The notes under the pieces: model-generated | The model's input: the letters and a program-made list of their open reading frames with translations, nothing else | Databases searched by the model: none | What the model was told of the DNA's origin: nothing | Source: an uncultured Eubacteriales bacterium | GTDB taxonomy: Bacteria > Bacillota > Clostridia > Lachnospirales > Lachnospiraceae | Length of the DNA: 64,000 nucleotides | Direction: 5' to 3' | NCBI GenBank assembly: GCA_900316115.1 | Contig: ONBN01000003.1 | Coordinates: forward strand, 1-64,000 | Translations under genes and position numbers: made by a program | Shown here: piece after piece, positions 17,572 through 26,550 of the stretch | How positions within the stretch are numbered: the first letter of the stretch is position 1 | Layout of the letters: every line of letters begins with the position of its first letter

Positions 17572-18786
17572 ATGATCAACATAGCAGTTTTAGGATACGG
17601 CACTGTAGGCAGCGGAGTAGTAGAGGTGATCAATACCAACCAGGACAGTATTAACAGGCGTGCAGGAGATGAGATCCGGATCAAATACGTGCTGGACCTT
17701 CGGGATTTCCCGGGAGACCCGGTACAGGAAGTGCTGGTACATGATTATGAGACGATTGTCAGTGATCCGGAAGTAGACATTGTAGTAGAAGTAATGGGCG
17801 GCCTTGAGCCGGCACATACCTTTGTGAAAAGAGCATTAGAGGCAGGGAAAAGCGTGGCTACCTCCAATAAAGCATTGGTAGCAAAGTTTGGTCCTGAGCT
17901 GATGGACATCGCCAGGAATAAGAACATTAATTTCTTGTTTGAGGCAAGCTGCGGAGGCGGTATTCCCATTATCCGTGCACTGAATCAGTCTCTCACAGCA
18001 GACGAGATCGATGAAGTGACAGGTATCCTGAATGGTACCACCAATTACATGCTTACCAAGATGGATGCAGAGGGCAGCCGTTTTGAAAGCGTTCTGAAAG
18101 AAGCACAGGAAAAAGGATATGCAGAGGCTGATCCTACCGCAGATGTGGAAGGATATGACGCATGCAGGAAGATCGCGATCCTGTCTTCCCTTGCATACGG
18201 GAAGTTTCTGAATTATGAAAAAATCCATACAGAAGGGATCACCAAGATCACTCCGGAAGATATGAAGTATGCCGGGGCAATGGGAATGTCCATTAAGCTT
18301 CTGGCTACAAGCAGAAAGCTGTCAGAGGATTCCTATTATGCGGTGGTTGCACCCTTCCTTATTGGCAGAGATAATCCGCTGTACAGTGTAAATGATGTGT
18401 ACAACGGTATTTTTGTCCATGGAAATGTACTTGGAGACGCCATGTTCTACGGCAGCGGAGCAGGCAAGCTTCCTACAGCAAGCGCCGTAGTGGCAGATGT
18501 TGTGGATGAAGCAAAGCATCTTCACGAGAATCTGCCGAATGAATGGACGAATCAGCCTCTTCCTCTTGCAGACCCTGACCAGGTATCCGGCCGGTTCTTT
18601 GTACGTGTGCAGACAACCGATCTTCAGCTGATCCAGGATGCATTTGGAGAAGTAGAGCAGATCCAGGTACCGGAACTGTCGGGTGAGACTGGCTTTGTCA
18701 CTGCACAGATGACACTGGGTCAGTATAAAGAAAAAACAGCAGACATGAAAGCAGAAATTCTTTCCATGATCCGTATCAAGGACTGA
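17572..18786 (+). CDS. hom: Homoserine dehydrogenase
   Basis: Reduces aspartate semialdehyde to homoserine, the branch to threonine and methionine. 404 residues: N-terminal Rossmann motif GYGTVGSGV, VEVMGG, SNKALVA, the catalytic domain with EASCGGGIPII and NGTTNYMLTKM, EADPTADVEG, and a C-terminal ACT-like regulatory domain (residues about 340-404) that mediates feedback by threonine in relatives. RBS AGGGAG 8 bases before the ATG. The next gene, aspartokinase, begins 16 bases downstream, so first and third enzymes of the pathway are co-expressed. Confidence 0.96.
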   Translation: MINIAVLGYGTVGSGVVEVINTNQDSINRRAGDEIRIKYVLDLRDFPGDPVQEVLVHDYETIVSDPEVDIVVEVMGGLEPAHTFVKRALEAGKSVATSNKALVAKFGPELMDIARNKNINFLFEASCGGGIPIIRALNQSLTADEIDEVTGILNGTTNYMLTKMDAEGSRFESVLKEAQEKGYAEADPTADVEGYDACRKIAILSSLAYGKFLNYEKIHTEGITKITPEDMKYAGAMGMSIKLLATSRKLSEDSYYAVVAPFLIGRDNPLYSVNDVYNGIFVHGNVLGDAMFYGSGAGKLPTASAVVADVVDEAKHLHENLPNEWTNQPLPLADPDQVSGRFFVRVQTTDLQLIQDAFGEVEQIQVPELSGETGFVTAQMTLGQYKEKTADMKAEILSMIRIKD

Positions 18787-18802
18787 GTGACCGGAGGCAT
18801 AT

Positions 18803-20011
18803 ATGTTAATAGTTAAAAAATTTGGCGGTACATCTGTAGCGAATAAGGAGCGGATCTTCCATGTGGCAGACCGCTGCATAGCTGAATACCAGAAAGGCAA
18901 TGATGTAGTGGTTGTGCTTTCTGCAATGGGCAAATACACAGATGAACTGATCAAAATGGCAAAGGATATCAACGAGAAGCCACCGAAAAGAGAACTGGAT
19001 ATGCTGCTGACCATTGGCGAGCAGATGTCAGTGTCCCTGATGGCTATGGCCATGAACCAGAGAAAGGTTCCGGCAGTATCCCTGAATGCATTTCAGGTAA
19101 CTATGCATACCACCAGTGATCATGGCAATGCAAGACTGAAAAGGATTGATACCGAGCGGATCCGCAGGGAACTGGAGAACCGCAGGATCGTTATTGTTAC
19201 AGGATTTCAGGGCGTGGACAAATATGATGACTATACTACACTTGGCAGAGGCGGATCGGATACTACGGCAGTTGCCCTGGCAGCAGCCCTTCATGCAGAC
19301 GCCTGCGAGATATACACAGACGTAGACGGAGTTTACACTGCAGACCCAAGGAAGGTGCCGGGAGCCCGTAAGCTGAAAGAGATCACTTACGATGAGATGC
19401 TGGATCTGGCTACTTTGGGAGCCGGTGTGCTTCACAATCGTTCTGTGGAAATGGCCAAGAAGTACGGTGTGCCCCTTGTGGTGCGCTCCAGCCTGAATGA
19501 CAGTGAGGGTACAGTAGTAAAGGAGGTAACAACAGTGGAAAGAATGTTGATCAGCGGCGTAGCCCTGGATACAGATGCAGTAAGGATCGCAGTGATCGGG
19601 ATCAAGGATATGCCAGGTATGGCATTTAAGGTGTTTGATACACTTGCCAAAAAGAAGATCAATGTAGATGTGATCCTGCAGTCTATCGGACGGGCAGGCA
19701 CAAAAGATATTTCCTTTACTGTAAATAAAGATGACCTGGATGATGCAGTTGCTGCTTTGGAAGAGAACCAGGCAAGACTGGGCTACAAAGAACTTCATTC
19801 AGAGAGAAACATTGCCAAGCTTTCCATTGTAGGGGCCGGCATGATGAGTAATCCGGGTGTGGCTGCTAAGATGTTCGAAAGCCTTTACAACGAAGGCGTT
19901 AATATCAATATGATCTCTACATCAGAGATCAGGGTAACGGTCCTGATCAATGAAAAGGATGGGATCCGTGCAATGAATGCAGTACACGATGCGTTTGGGC
20001 TTACCGACTAA
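18803..20011 (+). CDS. lysC: Aspartate kinase (monofunctional)
   Basis: Phosphorylates aspartate, the first step to lysine, threonine, methionine and diaminopimelate. 402 residues: KFGGTSVANKERI at the start, SAMGKYTDELI, the GRGGSDTTAVALAAAL motif, EIYTDVDGVYTADPR, then two ACT domains (about 265-330 and 345-402; IKDMPGMAFKVFDTLA, VGAGMMSNPGVAAKMFE). This is the class II monofunctional type regulated by lysine and/or threonine. The symbol is by homology; isozyme identity cannot be set from one copy. A secreted protein gene starts only 23 bases downstream. Confidence 0.94.
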   Translation: MLIVKKFGGTSVANKERIFHVADRCIAEYQKGNDVVVVLSAMGKYTDELIKMAKDINEKPPKRELDMLLTIGEQMSVSLMAMAMNQRKVPAVSLNAFQVTMHTTSDHGNARLKRIDTERIRRELENRRIVIVTGFQGVDKYDDYTTLGRGGSDTTAVALAAALHADACEIYTDVDGVYTADPRKVPGARKLKEITYDEMLDLATLGAGVLHNRSVEMAKKYGVPLVVRSSLNDSEGTVVKEVTTVERMLISGVALDTDAVRIAVIGIKDMPGMAFKVFDTLAKKKINVDVILQSIGRAGTKDISFTVNKDDLDDAVAALEENQARLGYKELHSERNIAKLSIVGAGMMSNPGVAAKMFESLYNEGVNINMISTSEIRVTVLINEKDGIRAMNAVHDAFGLTD

Positions 20012-20033
20012 AAGCCTGGAAAGGAGAAAAATT

Positions 20034-21269
20034 ATGAAAAGAAAAATGATGATCGCATTATTAATGGCAGGCAGCTTATGTACAGTTTCTGTTCCGGTTA
20101 TGGCAGAGGAGACAACTGAGGTGCAGGAATCTGCAGATGCGGAGAACACAGAAAGTGCAGAGAACACAGAGGAAGCACAGCCGGCAGATCCCCAGGCCTC
20201 CACTACCTTATCTGACAATATTTATGATTTCCAGCTGAAAATGGGAGATGACATCTGTCAGTTCCCTATGACCTATGAAGCTTTTACAGCTCTTGGATGG
20301 CAGCTTTCCGGTGTGGAAGAGGATGAAAATGTACCGTCTAATTCCTACTACATGATCAATTTTGAAAAAGATGGACTGAAGATCGGTGCAGATGCCATCA
20401 ACCTTGGCATTAACGAAGTACCTGTAAGCCAGTGCCTCATCGGCTCTGTGACTGTAGATGCAAGCAGCAGCTATGGCGTGGATCTTTCCAAGATGCCTGT
20501 AGAGCTTGCTGGCGGGATCCAGATGGGTACATCCACAATAGATGATATCAAAGCAGCTTACGGAGATCCTTCCGATGTATACGAAGGGGATTACTATACA
20601 CAGATGACATACTCCAAGGATACTTATGAGCGTGTGGAACTGTATGTGTATAAGGATGACAACACACTGAAAAAAATAGATGTGCGTAATTTCTCAGAAC
20701 CGGAAGACTTTGAAAAAGGTGAAGTAGATACTTCCACACCGGATGTTGTGGCACAGTATCAGGCACCACAGGAACTTGGTAGTGATATGCTGGATCCTGT
20801 TGTGGAATACTGCGGAGATCTTTATCAGCTTCCTGCACCTGTAAGCGCTTTTGAAGCAAATGGCTGGGTGATCCAGGATGCATCTGATGATGCATATGTA
20901 GAAGGCGGCGGTTTGGAGTTTATTGATATGATGAAGAACAACCAGAGCGTAAGCTTTTCTATCTACAACAAAACATCTAATGCAGTTACTCTGTCCAACT
21001 GTTTTGTTACAGAACTGCAGGTAGGCAATTATGACAGCGACAGCCTGAGCCTGAAGCTTTCCGGCGGCTACACCCTGGGAGCAGCAAAAAGCGATCTGAT
21101 CGCAGCAGCACAGGAAAAAGGATATCTTTATGATGATAAGGATGGTTATCTGACCATTTATGCAAGTGAGGATTCCAAGATTGATACAAGAGCGCAGTTC
21201 TGGTTCAATGAGAATGAGGATCCGGATACAGCTGCATCCGTTACTTATAAGAATTATAATCTTCAGTAA
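20034..21269 (+). CDS. Secreted protein with two copies of an unknown domain
   Basis: A 411-residue exported protein. Signal peptide about residues 1-24 (MKRKMMIALLMAG, cleavage after VMA), then an acidic Glu/Ala/Thr linker, then two related blocks (about 60-225 and 245-411). Each block begins with a short beta segment ending in QFP or QLP, has an aromatic GW about 15 residues on (ALGWQLSG; ANGWVIQD), a Cys-containing VSQCLIGSVTV / LSNCFVTELQV segment, and a G.TLGAAKSDL / G.QMGTSTIDDI block followed by a Tyr-rich strand. I do not recognise the family. Start chosen at the ATG with AAGGAG; an upstream in-frame start would overlap aspartokinase. Function unknown; possibly a surface ligand-binding protein. 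Confidence 0.75.
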   Translation: MKRKMMIALLMAGSLCTVSVPVMAEETTEVQESADAENTESAENTEEAQPADPQASTTLSDNIYDFQLKMGDDICQFPMTYEAFTALGWQLSGVEEDENVPSNSYYMINFEKDGLKIGADAINLGINEVPVSQCLIGSVTVDASSSYGVDLSKMPVELAGGIQMGTSTIDDIKAAYGDPSDVYEGDYYTQMTYSKDTYERVELYVYKDDNTLKKIDVRNFSEPEDFEKGEVDTSTPDVVAQYQAPQELGSDMLDPVVEYCGDLYQLPAPVSAFEANGWVIQDASDDAYVEGGGLEFIDMMKNNQSVSFSIYNKTSNAVTLSNCFVTELQVGNYDSDSLSLKLSGGYTLGAAKSDLIAAAQEKGYLYDDKDGYLTIYASEDSKIDTRAQFWFNENEDPDTAASVTYKNYNLQ

Positions 21270-21310
21270 CACAGGAACAACATATACGTGTGACGGGACC
21301 GGAGGAAAAA

Positions 21311-22198
21311 ATGAGTGATTATATTCTGAGCTGCTGTTCAACAGCAGACCTTACAAAGGAACATTTTGAAGAACGGGGAATTTCCTATATCTGTTTTCAT
21401 TATCAGCTGGATGGGAAGCAGTATGCAGATGATCTGGGACAGAGCATGCCCTTTGAAAAGTTTTACAAGGCAATGGCAGACGGGGCAGAGACAAAAACCT
21501 CCCAGGTAAATGCAGAGGAGTTTCAGGCTTATTTTGAGAAATTCCTGAAGCAGGGAAAAGATGTGCTTCATGTGTGCCTGTCCTCCGGGATTTCCGGAGT
21601 GATCAATTCTGCCATGATCGCCAGGGAAGAACTGGCTGAAAAGTATCCGGACAGGAAGATCCTGGTGGTGGATTCCCTGGGAGCATCTTCCGGGTACGGG
21701 CTTTTGATGGATCAGCTGGCAGATCTGCGGGATCAGGGCAAAAGCATCCAGCAGGTTTATGACTGGGCGAATCAGCATAAGCTGGAACTGAATCACTGGT
21801 TCTTTTCCACAGATCTTACCTTTTACATCAAGGGTGGCAGGATTTCCAAAGCATCCGGCTTTATCGGCGGTGTGCTGAATATCTGCCCGCTTCTGAATAT
21901 GGATGATCAGGGCAGACTGATTCCAAGATTTAAGATCCGTACCAAGAAAAAGGTGATCCGTGCCATTGTGGACAAAATGGAAGAATACGCAAATGACGGC
22001 AGGGATTATTCCGGGAAGTGTTATATTTCCCAGTCCGGCTGTTATGAGGATGCCAGGGCTGTGGCAGACCTGGTAGAAGCCAGATTTCCACACTTAAACG
22101 GCAAAGTTGAGATCAATTATGTAGGCACTACCATTGGAAGCCATACAGGCCCTGGTACTGTGGCACTTTTCTTCTGGGGCAGGAAGCGGACAGAATAA
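21311..22198 (+). CDS. DegV family protein
   Basis: Fatty-acid-binding DegV fold (FakB-like) of 295 residues. Landmarks: SCCSTADLTKEHFEERGI, DDLGQSMPFEKFYKAMA, the segment TSQVNAEEF, HVCLSSGISGVINSA, VVDSLGASSGYGLL, FYIKGGRISKASGFIGG, and the C-terminal IGSHTGPGTVALFFWG. FakB proteins present fatty acids to the kinase FakA; no fakA is adjacent, so use in exogenous fatty-acid incorporation is family inference. The ATG at 21311 follows GGAGGAAAAA; the GTG at 21290 lies upstream of this ribosome site and is rejected. Confidence 0.9.
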   Translation: MSDYILSCCSTADLTKEHFEERGISYICFHYQLDGKQYADDLGQSMPFEKFYKAMADGAETKTSQVNAEEFQAYFEKFLKQGKDVLHVCLSSGISGVINSAMIAREELAEKYPDRKILVVDSLGASSGYGLLMDQLADLRDQGKSIQQVYDWANQHKLELNHWFFSTDLTFYIKGGRISKASGFIGGVLNICPLLNMDDQGRLIPRFKIRTKKKVIRAIVDKMEEYANDGRDYSGKCYISQSGCYEDARAVADLVEARFPHLNGKVEINYVGTTIGSHTGPGTVALFFWGRKRTE

Positions 22199-22233
22199 GA
22201 AGCCATGCCTAATCTAAGGAGATCTGATAATTT

Positions 22234-23058
22234 ATGAAAAAAAGAAGTTCAAAAGAACTGAAAAGATATGCAAAACAGGCTTTGGAAGGCAGATACGGGA
22301 TCGCTATCATGGGAGTGCTGGCAGCATTTGGGATCAACCTTCTGGGAAATCTTCTGGCAGGGAGCCTTTTTACAGGGGAACTATTGCCAACTATGATCAT
22401 GAGCCAGATCTTTCTGTTTATCCTCTCCCTTGTTACAGGGATCCTGTCAGCAGGACTTTATTACATGTTCCTGAATATGGCAAGGGACAGGGAGTTTGGC
22501 CTTGGCGATCTGCTGTACTTTTTCAGAAATCATCCGGATCGGGTGATCGTGGCTGGCTTTGTGCTGGCCCTGATCGATGTGGTGGTATCCATTCCCTACT
22601 ACTGGTACAGCTATACTGTGACCCCAGGGAATACTTTGGAAGCGCAGGTGGAATGGATGAGCCGTTCCATGGAACTGATGCTTTTATCCATTGTACTGAA
22701 TGTGATCGTTACATTGCCATTTGTAATGACTTATTTCCTGATGGCAGATGATCTGGATATGGGCGGCATACAGGCTTTGAAGGCTAGCGCAGCCATGATG
22801 AAGGGACATAAGTGGAGATATCTGCGTATGCAGATCAGTTTTATTCCTTTACTGTTTCTTTCTGTATTTACATTATATATTGCCCTTTTGTGGATCGTAC
22901 CCTATCTGCAGATGACTGTGACCATGTTTTACAGGGATCTGTTAGGAGAACTGGATCAGGATATTTATGGAGATTACAGGGAAGATCAGGACATTTACGG
23001 ACATTACAGGGAAAATGAATTTGCCGGGGATCAGGATGACTTTAATTCCGAGGCATAA
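22234..23058 (+). CDS. DUF975 family membrane protein
   Basis: Integral membrane protein of 274 residues with about 6 membrane segments. The start MKKRSSKELKRYAKQALEGRYG and the pattern GLYYMFLNMARDREFGLGDLLYFF are typical of DUF975, a Firmicutes family of unknown function. The C-terminal cytoplasmic tail carries two near copies of a 10-residue unit (DIYGDYREDQ / DIYGHYRENE). It is 35 bases after the DegV gene and 17 before tex, in what looks like one unit. The ribosome site AAGGAGATC is suitable. Function unknown. Confidence 0.8.
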   Translation: MKKRSSKELKRYAKQALEGRYGIAIMGVLAAFGINLLGNLLAGSLFTGELLPTMIMSQIFLFILSLVTGILSAGLYYMFLNMARDREFGLGDLLYFFRNHPDRVIVAGFVLALIDVVVSIPYYWYSYTVTPGNTLEAQVEWMSRSMELMLLSIVLNVIVTLPFVMTYFLMADDLDMGGIQALKASAAMMKGHKWRYLRMQISFIPLLFLSVFTLYIALLWIVPYLQMTVTMFYRDLLGELDQDIYGDYREDQDIYGHYRENEFAGDQDDFNSEA

Positions 23059-23075
23059 GGAGATGATAGTTTAAC

Positions 23076-25235
23076 ATGGATATTATACAGGTGATCACCC
23101 AGGAACTGGGTGTAAAAAAACAGCAGGTAGAGGCAGCTGTAAAGCTGATCGATGAAGGAAATACCATTCCTTTTATTTCCAGATACCGTAAAGAAGCAAC
23201 CGGCGCCCTGAATGATGAGCAGCTGCGTAATCTTTATGAGCGTCTGAATTACCTGCGTAACCTTGAAGATAAGAAGAATCAGGTACTTGCAAGCATTGAA
23301 GAGCAGGGCAAGCTGACCGCTGAACTGAAAAAGCAGATCCTGGAAGCGCAGACGCTGGTGGTCGTAGAGGATCTGTACCGTCCTTACAGGCCAAAGCGCC
23401 GTACAAGGGCGACCATTGCCAAAGAAAAGGGACTGGAGCCGCTGGCGAATATCATCAGCCTTCAGATGACAAAAAAGCCGCTGGAAGAAGAGGCACAGGC
23501 TTTTCTTTCCGAAGAAAAGGAAGTATCTACAGTGGAAGATGCCATTGCAGGTGCAAAGGATATTCTTGCTGAGCGCATTTCTGATGAGGCAGATTACCGT
23601 ATCCGTATCAGGGATCTGACCACAAAGAAAGGTACCATCAGCTCTGTGGCAAAGGACCCGAAAGCTCAGTCTGTTTATGAAATGTATTATGAGTTTGAGA
23701 AACCGGTAAAGAAACTGGCAGGTCACAGGATCCTTGCTTTGAACAGAGGAGAAAAAGAAAAATTCCTTACTGTAAAGATCAATGCGCCTGAGGATGAGAT
23801 CCTTCGTTATCTGGAACATCAGGTGATCACAAGGGAGAATCCGGTAACATCTCCTGTATTAAAAGAAGTGGTAGATGACTGTTATAAGAGATTGATCGCT
23901 CCTGCCATTGAAAGGGAGATCCGCAGCAATCTTACAGATCAGGCAGAGGACGGGGCTATCAAGGTATTCGGCAAGAACCTGGAGCAGCTGCTTATGCAGC
24001 CTCCAATTGCAGGAAAGGTTGTGCTTGGCTGGGATCCGGCTTTCCGTACAGGATGTAAGCTGGCTGTGGTAGATGCCACAGGAAAGGTGCTGGATACTAC
24101 TGTGGTTTATCCTACAGCACCTACCAATGAGACTAAGATCCGTGTTGCCAAGGATACTGTGGAGAAGATGATAAAGAAGTACAGAGTTTCCCTGATTTCT
24201 GTGGGAAATGGTACTGCCTCCAGAGAGTCTGAGCAGGTGATCGTGGATATGTTAAAAGAGATCCCAGAAGCAGGGGTACAGTATGTGATCACCAATGAGG
24301 CAGGTGCTTCTGTGTATTCTGCAAGCAAGCTGGCTACTGAAGAGTTTCCTAATTTTGATGTGGGACAGAGAAGTGCAGCTTCCATTGCAAGGCGTGTGCA
24401 GGATCCCCTGGCAGAACTGGTAAAGATCGATCCAAAGTCCATCGGTGTTGGCCAGTATCAGCATGATATGAACCAGAAAAAGCTGGGAGAAGCTTTGTCC
24501 GGAGTGGTTGAGGACTGTGTGAATAAAGTAGGTGTAGATCTGAATACTGCATCTGCCTCCCTTCTGGAATATATTTCCGGTATCAGCAAAGCCATTGCAA
24601 AAAACATTGTAACCTACAGAGAAGAAAATGGTCGTTTTACCAGCAGAAAAGGCCTTTTGAAGGTAGCCAAGCTGGGGCCAAAGGCTTTTGAGCAGTGTGC
24701 AGGATTTATGCGTATTACAGGGGGAGATAATCCTCTGGATGCTACCAGCGTACATCCGGAAAGCTATGAGGCTGCCACCTCCCTTCTTAAAAAGCTGGGA
24801 TATAAGCCAGAGGATATCACCTCCGGTAAACTTGGCAGGATCTCATCTCAGATCAAGGATTATGGCAAGCTGGCAAAGGAACTGGAGATCGGAGAGATTA
24901 CTCTTAAAGATATTGTGAAGGAACTGGAGAAACCGGCAAGGGATCCACGAGATGAAATGCCACGGCCGATCCTTCGCACAGATGTACTGAACATGGAAGA
25001 CCTGAAAGAAGGCATGATCCTGAAAGGAACTGTGCGGAACGTGATCGATTTCGGCGCTTTTGTGGATATCGGTGTTCACCAGGATGGTCTGGTACATATA
25101 TCCCAGATGAGCGAGAAGTTTATCAAGCATCCGCTGGAAGCGGTCAGCGTGGGAGATGTTGTGGATGTACAGGTGATCGGTGTGGATCTTAAGAAGAAAC
25201 GGATCAGTCTTTCCATGAAAGGGATTCGGAAATGA
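23076..25235 (+). CDS. tex: Tex family RNA-binding protein
   Basis: 719 residues. Tex N-terminal domain (IIQVITQELGVKKQQVE, FISRYRKEATGALNDEQLR), a YqgF/RNase H-like domain (LGWDPAFRTGCKLAVVD to VGNGTASRESE), a helix-hairpin-helix (LNTASASLLEYISGISKAIA) and a C-terminal S1 domain (LKGTVRNVIDFGAFVDIGVH to KRISLSMKGI). Tex-like proteins bind nucleic acids and affect transcription and translation; the molecular role is still general. The ATG has AAGGAG with a rather long spacing. DUF1294 starts inside the last codons (4-base overlap). Confidence 0.93.
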   Translation: MDIIQVITQELGVKKQQVEAAVKLIDEGNTIPFISRYRKEATGALNDEQLRNLYERLNYLRNLEDKKNQVLASIEEQGKLTAELKKQILEAQTLVVVEDLYRPYRPKRRTRATIAKEKGLEPLANIISLQMTKKPLEEEAQAFLSEEKEVSTVEDAIAGAKDILAERISDEADYRIRIRDLTTKKGTISSVAKDPKAQSVYEMYYEFEKPVKKLAGHRILALNRGEKEKFLTVKINAPEDEILRYLEHQVITRENPVTSPVLKEVVDDCYKRLIAPAIEREIRSNLTDQAEDGAIKVFGKNLEQLLMQPPIAGKVVLGWDPAFRTGCKLAVVDATGKVLDTTVVYPTAPTNETKIRVAKDTVEKMIKKYRVSLISVGNGTASRESEQVIVDMLKEIPEAGVQYVITNEAGASVYSASKLATEEFPNFDVGQRSAASIARRVQDPLAELVKIDPKSIGVGQYQHDMNQKKLGEALSGVVEDCVNKVGVDLNTASASLLEYISGISKAIAKNIVTYREENGRFTSRKGLLKVAKLGPKAFEQCAGFMRITGGDNPLDATSVHPESYEAATSLLKKLGYKPEDITSGKLGRISSQIKDYGKLAKELEIGEITLKDIVKELEKPARDPRDEMPRPILRTDVLNMEDLKEGMILKGTVRNVIDFGAFVDIGVHQDGLVHISQMSEKFIKHPLEAVSVGDVVDVQVIGVDLKKKRISLSMKGIRK

Positions 25236-25516
25236 CAGGAAGTCTTACAATCTGGCAGGAGGTACTTACATGGTACCTGCTGTTTATAAATATCATGGCA
25301 TTTATTGCTTACGGGATTGACAAACATAAAGCTATTAAAGGAAAATGGCGGATTTCAGAAGCAAATCTTCTCATACTGGCAGCAATTGGAGGAAGCCTGG
25401 GTGCTTTAGCCGGTATGTATGTATTTCATCACAAGACCAGAAAATGGAAATTTAAGGCAGGAGTTCCTGCGCTTTTACTTTTACAGGCAGGACTGCTGAT
25501 CTGGCTGTTCCGCTAG
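25232..25516 (+). CDS. DUF1294 small membrane protein
   Basis: 94 residues with three to four membrane segments. The pattern FIAYGIDKHKAIKGKWRISE, then AAIGGSLGALAGMYVFHHKTRKWKF, is diagnostic for DUF1294. Function unknown. The start overlaps the tex stop by 4 bases (ATGA), indicating translational coupling. It is followed 15 bases on by the MscS gene. Confidence 0.85.
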   Translation: MTGSLTIWQEVLTWYLLFINIMAFIAYGIDKHKAIKGKWRISEANLLILAAIGGSLGALAGMYVFHHKTRKWKFKAGVPALLLLQAGLLIWLFR

Positions 25517-25531
25517 GAGGTGTATGATCTT

Positions 25532-26386
25532 ATGGAAGAAACCGCACAGGAGCTTACAGAAAATGTAAATCAGCTGCAGAGATATCTGGATGAGCATACG
25601 CCTCAGCTGATCAGCTTTGGGATCAAGGTGGTTCTGTCCATCGTGGTTCTCTATATTGGGAGCCGTTTGATCCGGTGGCTGCTCAGTGTTGTGAGAAAAT
25701 CCCTGAACAAGACAGGAATGGATAAAGGGGCTGTACAGTTTTTATGTTCTTTTCTTAAGGCTCTTCTATATATCCTGCTGATCTTTGGGATAGGGATGAA
25801 CTTTGGTATCAAGGAATCCTCAGTAGCAGCACTTCTTGGGACTGCCGGCGTTACCATCGGTCTTGCCCTGCAGGGTGGACTTTCCAATCTGGCAGGCGGG
25901 GTGATGCTTCTGATCTTTAAGCCCTTCCAGGTAGGGGATTATATTATTGTGGATAAAGCTAATGGCTGGGAAGGAACTGTATATAAGATCGAGATCTGCT
26001 ATACTACCCTGCTTTCTGTGGATTACAGGCATATTGTGATCCCAAACGGTACGCTTTCCGGGAATACGGTGATCAATCTTACTGCAAGGGATATGCGGAA
26101 GCTGGAACTGAAGGTGGGGATTTCCTATGATTCAGACATGCACAAGGCAAAGCAGATCCTGGAACAGATCCTGAAAGAGGATAAGGGAACCAGGGAAGAT
26201 CAGGATATGCTGGTGTACGTAGATGAACTGGCTGAAAGCGGAGTGATCCTTGGCTTTCGGGTATGGGTTCCAACAGAGGATTACTGGACTGTGCGCTGGC
26301 GCCTTAATGAAAAGATCAAAGATGAATTTGACCGTCAGGGGATCGTGATCCCTTACCAGCAGCTGGATGTACATCTAATTTCCTAA
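25532..26386 (+). CDS. MscS-type mechanosensitive channel
   Basis: Small-conductance channel that opens under membrane tension and releases solutes in hypo-osmotic shock. 284 residues: an N-terminal helix, three membrane segments (about 25-50, 65-90, 95-125), and the pore-lining TM3 pattern AALLGTAGVTIGLALQGGLSNLAGG, then the beta domain (FKPFQVGDYIIVD, VIPNGTLSGNTVINLT) and cytoplasmic alpha/beta domain. The ATG at 25532 is preferred over the GTG at 25520 because TAGGAGGT sits 10 bases before it. It is the last gene of the run that begins at 20034. Confidence 0.92.
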   Translation: MEETAQELTENVNQLQRYLDEHTPQLISFGIKVVLSIVVLYIGSRLIRWLLSVVRKSLNKTGMDKGAVQFLCSFLKALLYILLIFGIGMNFGIKESSVAALLGTAGVTIGLALQGGLSNLAGGVMLLIFKPFQVGDYIIVDKANGWEGTVYKIEICYTTLLSVDYRHIVIPNGTLSGNTVINLTARDMRKLELKVGISYDSDMHKAKQILEQILKEDKGTREDQDMLVYVDELAESGVILGFRVWVPTEDYWTVRWRLNEKIKDEFDRQGIVIPYQQLDVHLIS

Positions 26387-26439
26387 TTTTGTTATATTTA
26401 TCTTAGAATTTTTATATTTTCCAGGAAAGGGTATTTCGT

Positions 26440-26457
26440 TATACTTTAATTAAAGTA
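26440..26457. promoter_or_regulatory. 16-base perfect palindrome overlapping a -10 box upstream of the pilus genes
   Basis: TACTTTAATTAAAGTA (26442-26457) is a perfect palindrome and overlaps a good -10 hexamer TATACT (26440-26445). The -35 region is weak. This is an attractive operator position: binding would block the promoter, or an activator could be needed. It lies 95-110 bases before the first sortase gene. Confidence 0.5.
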
Positions 26458-26508
26458 CCTGATAAAGCCAACCGGGTGCTTTGGAAGAGAACGCCGGAGG
26501 AAAGGCGT

Positions 26509-26520
26509 ATGAAAAAGTAA
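26509..26520 (+). other. Three-codon leader ORF (M-K-K-stop) with strong ribosome site
   Basis: GGAGGAAAGGCGT precedes ATG AAA AAG TAA, 30 bases upstream of the sortase ATG. The site is stronger than that of the sortase gene. It could deliver ribosomes to the weak downstream start, act in attenuation, or be chance. Confidence 0.3.
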
Positions 26521-26550
26521 CAATAAACTGACAGGGGAAAACCGGAAATT

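Noticed and set aside
26390..26550. Cyclic-di-GMP riboswitch in the pilus leader
   Set aside because: Pilus genes made this worth a look, but neither class I nor class II conserved blocks are present; only a palindrome and a short leader ORF.
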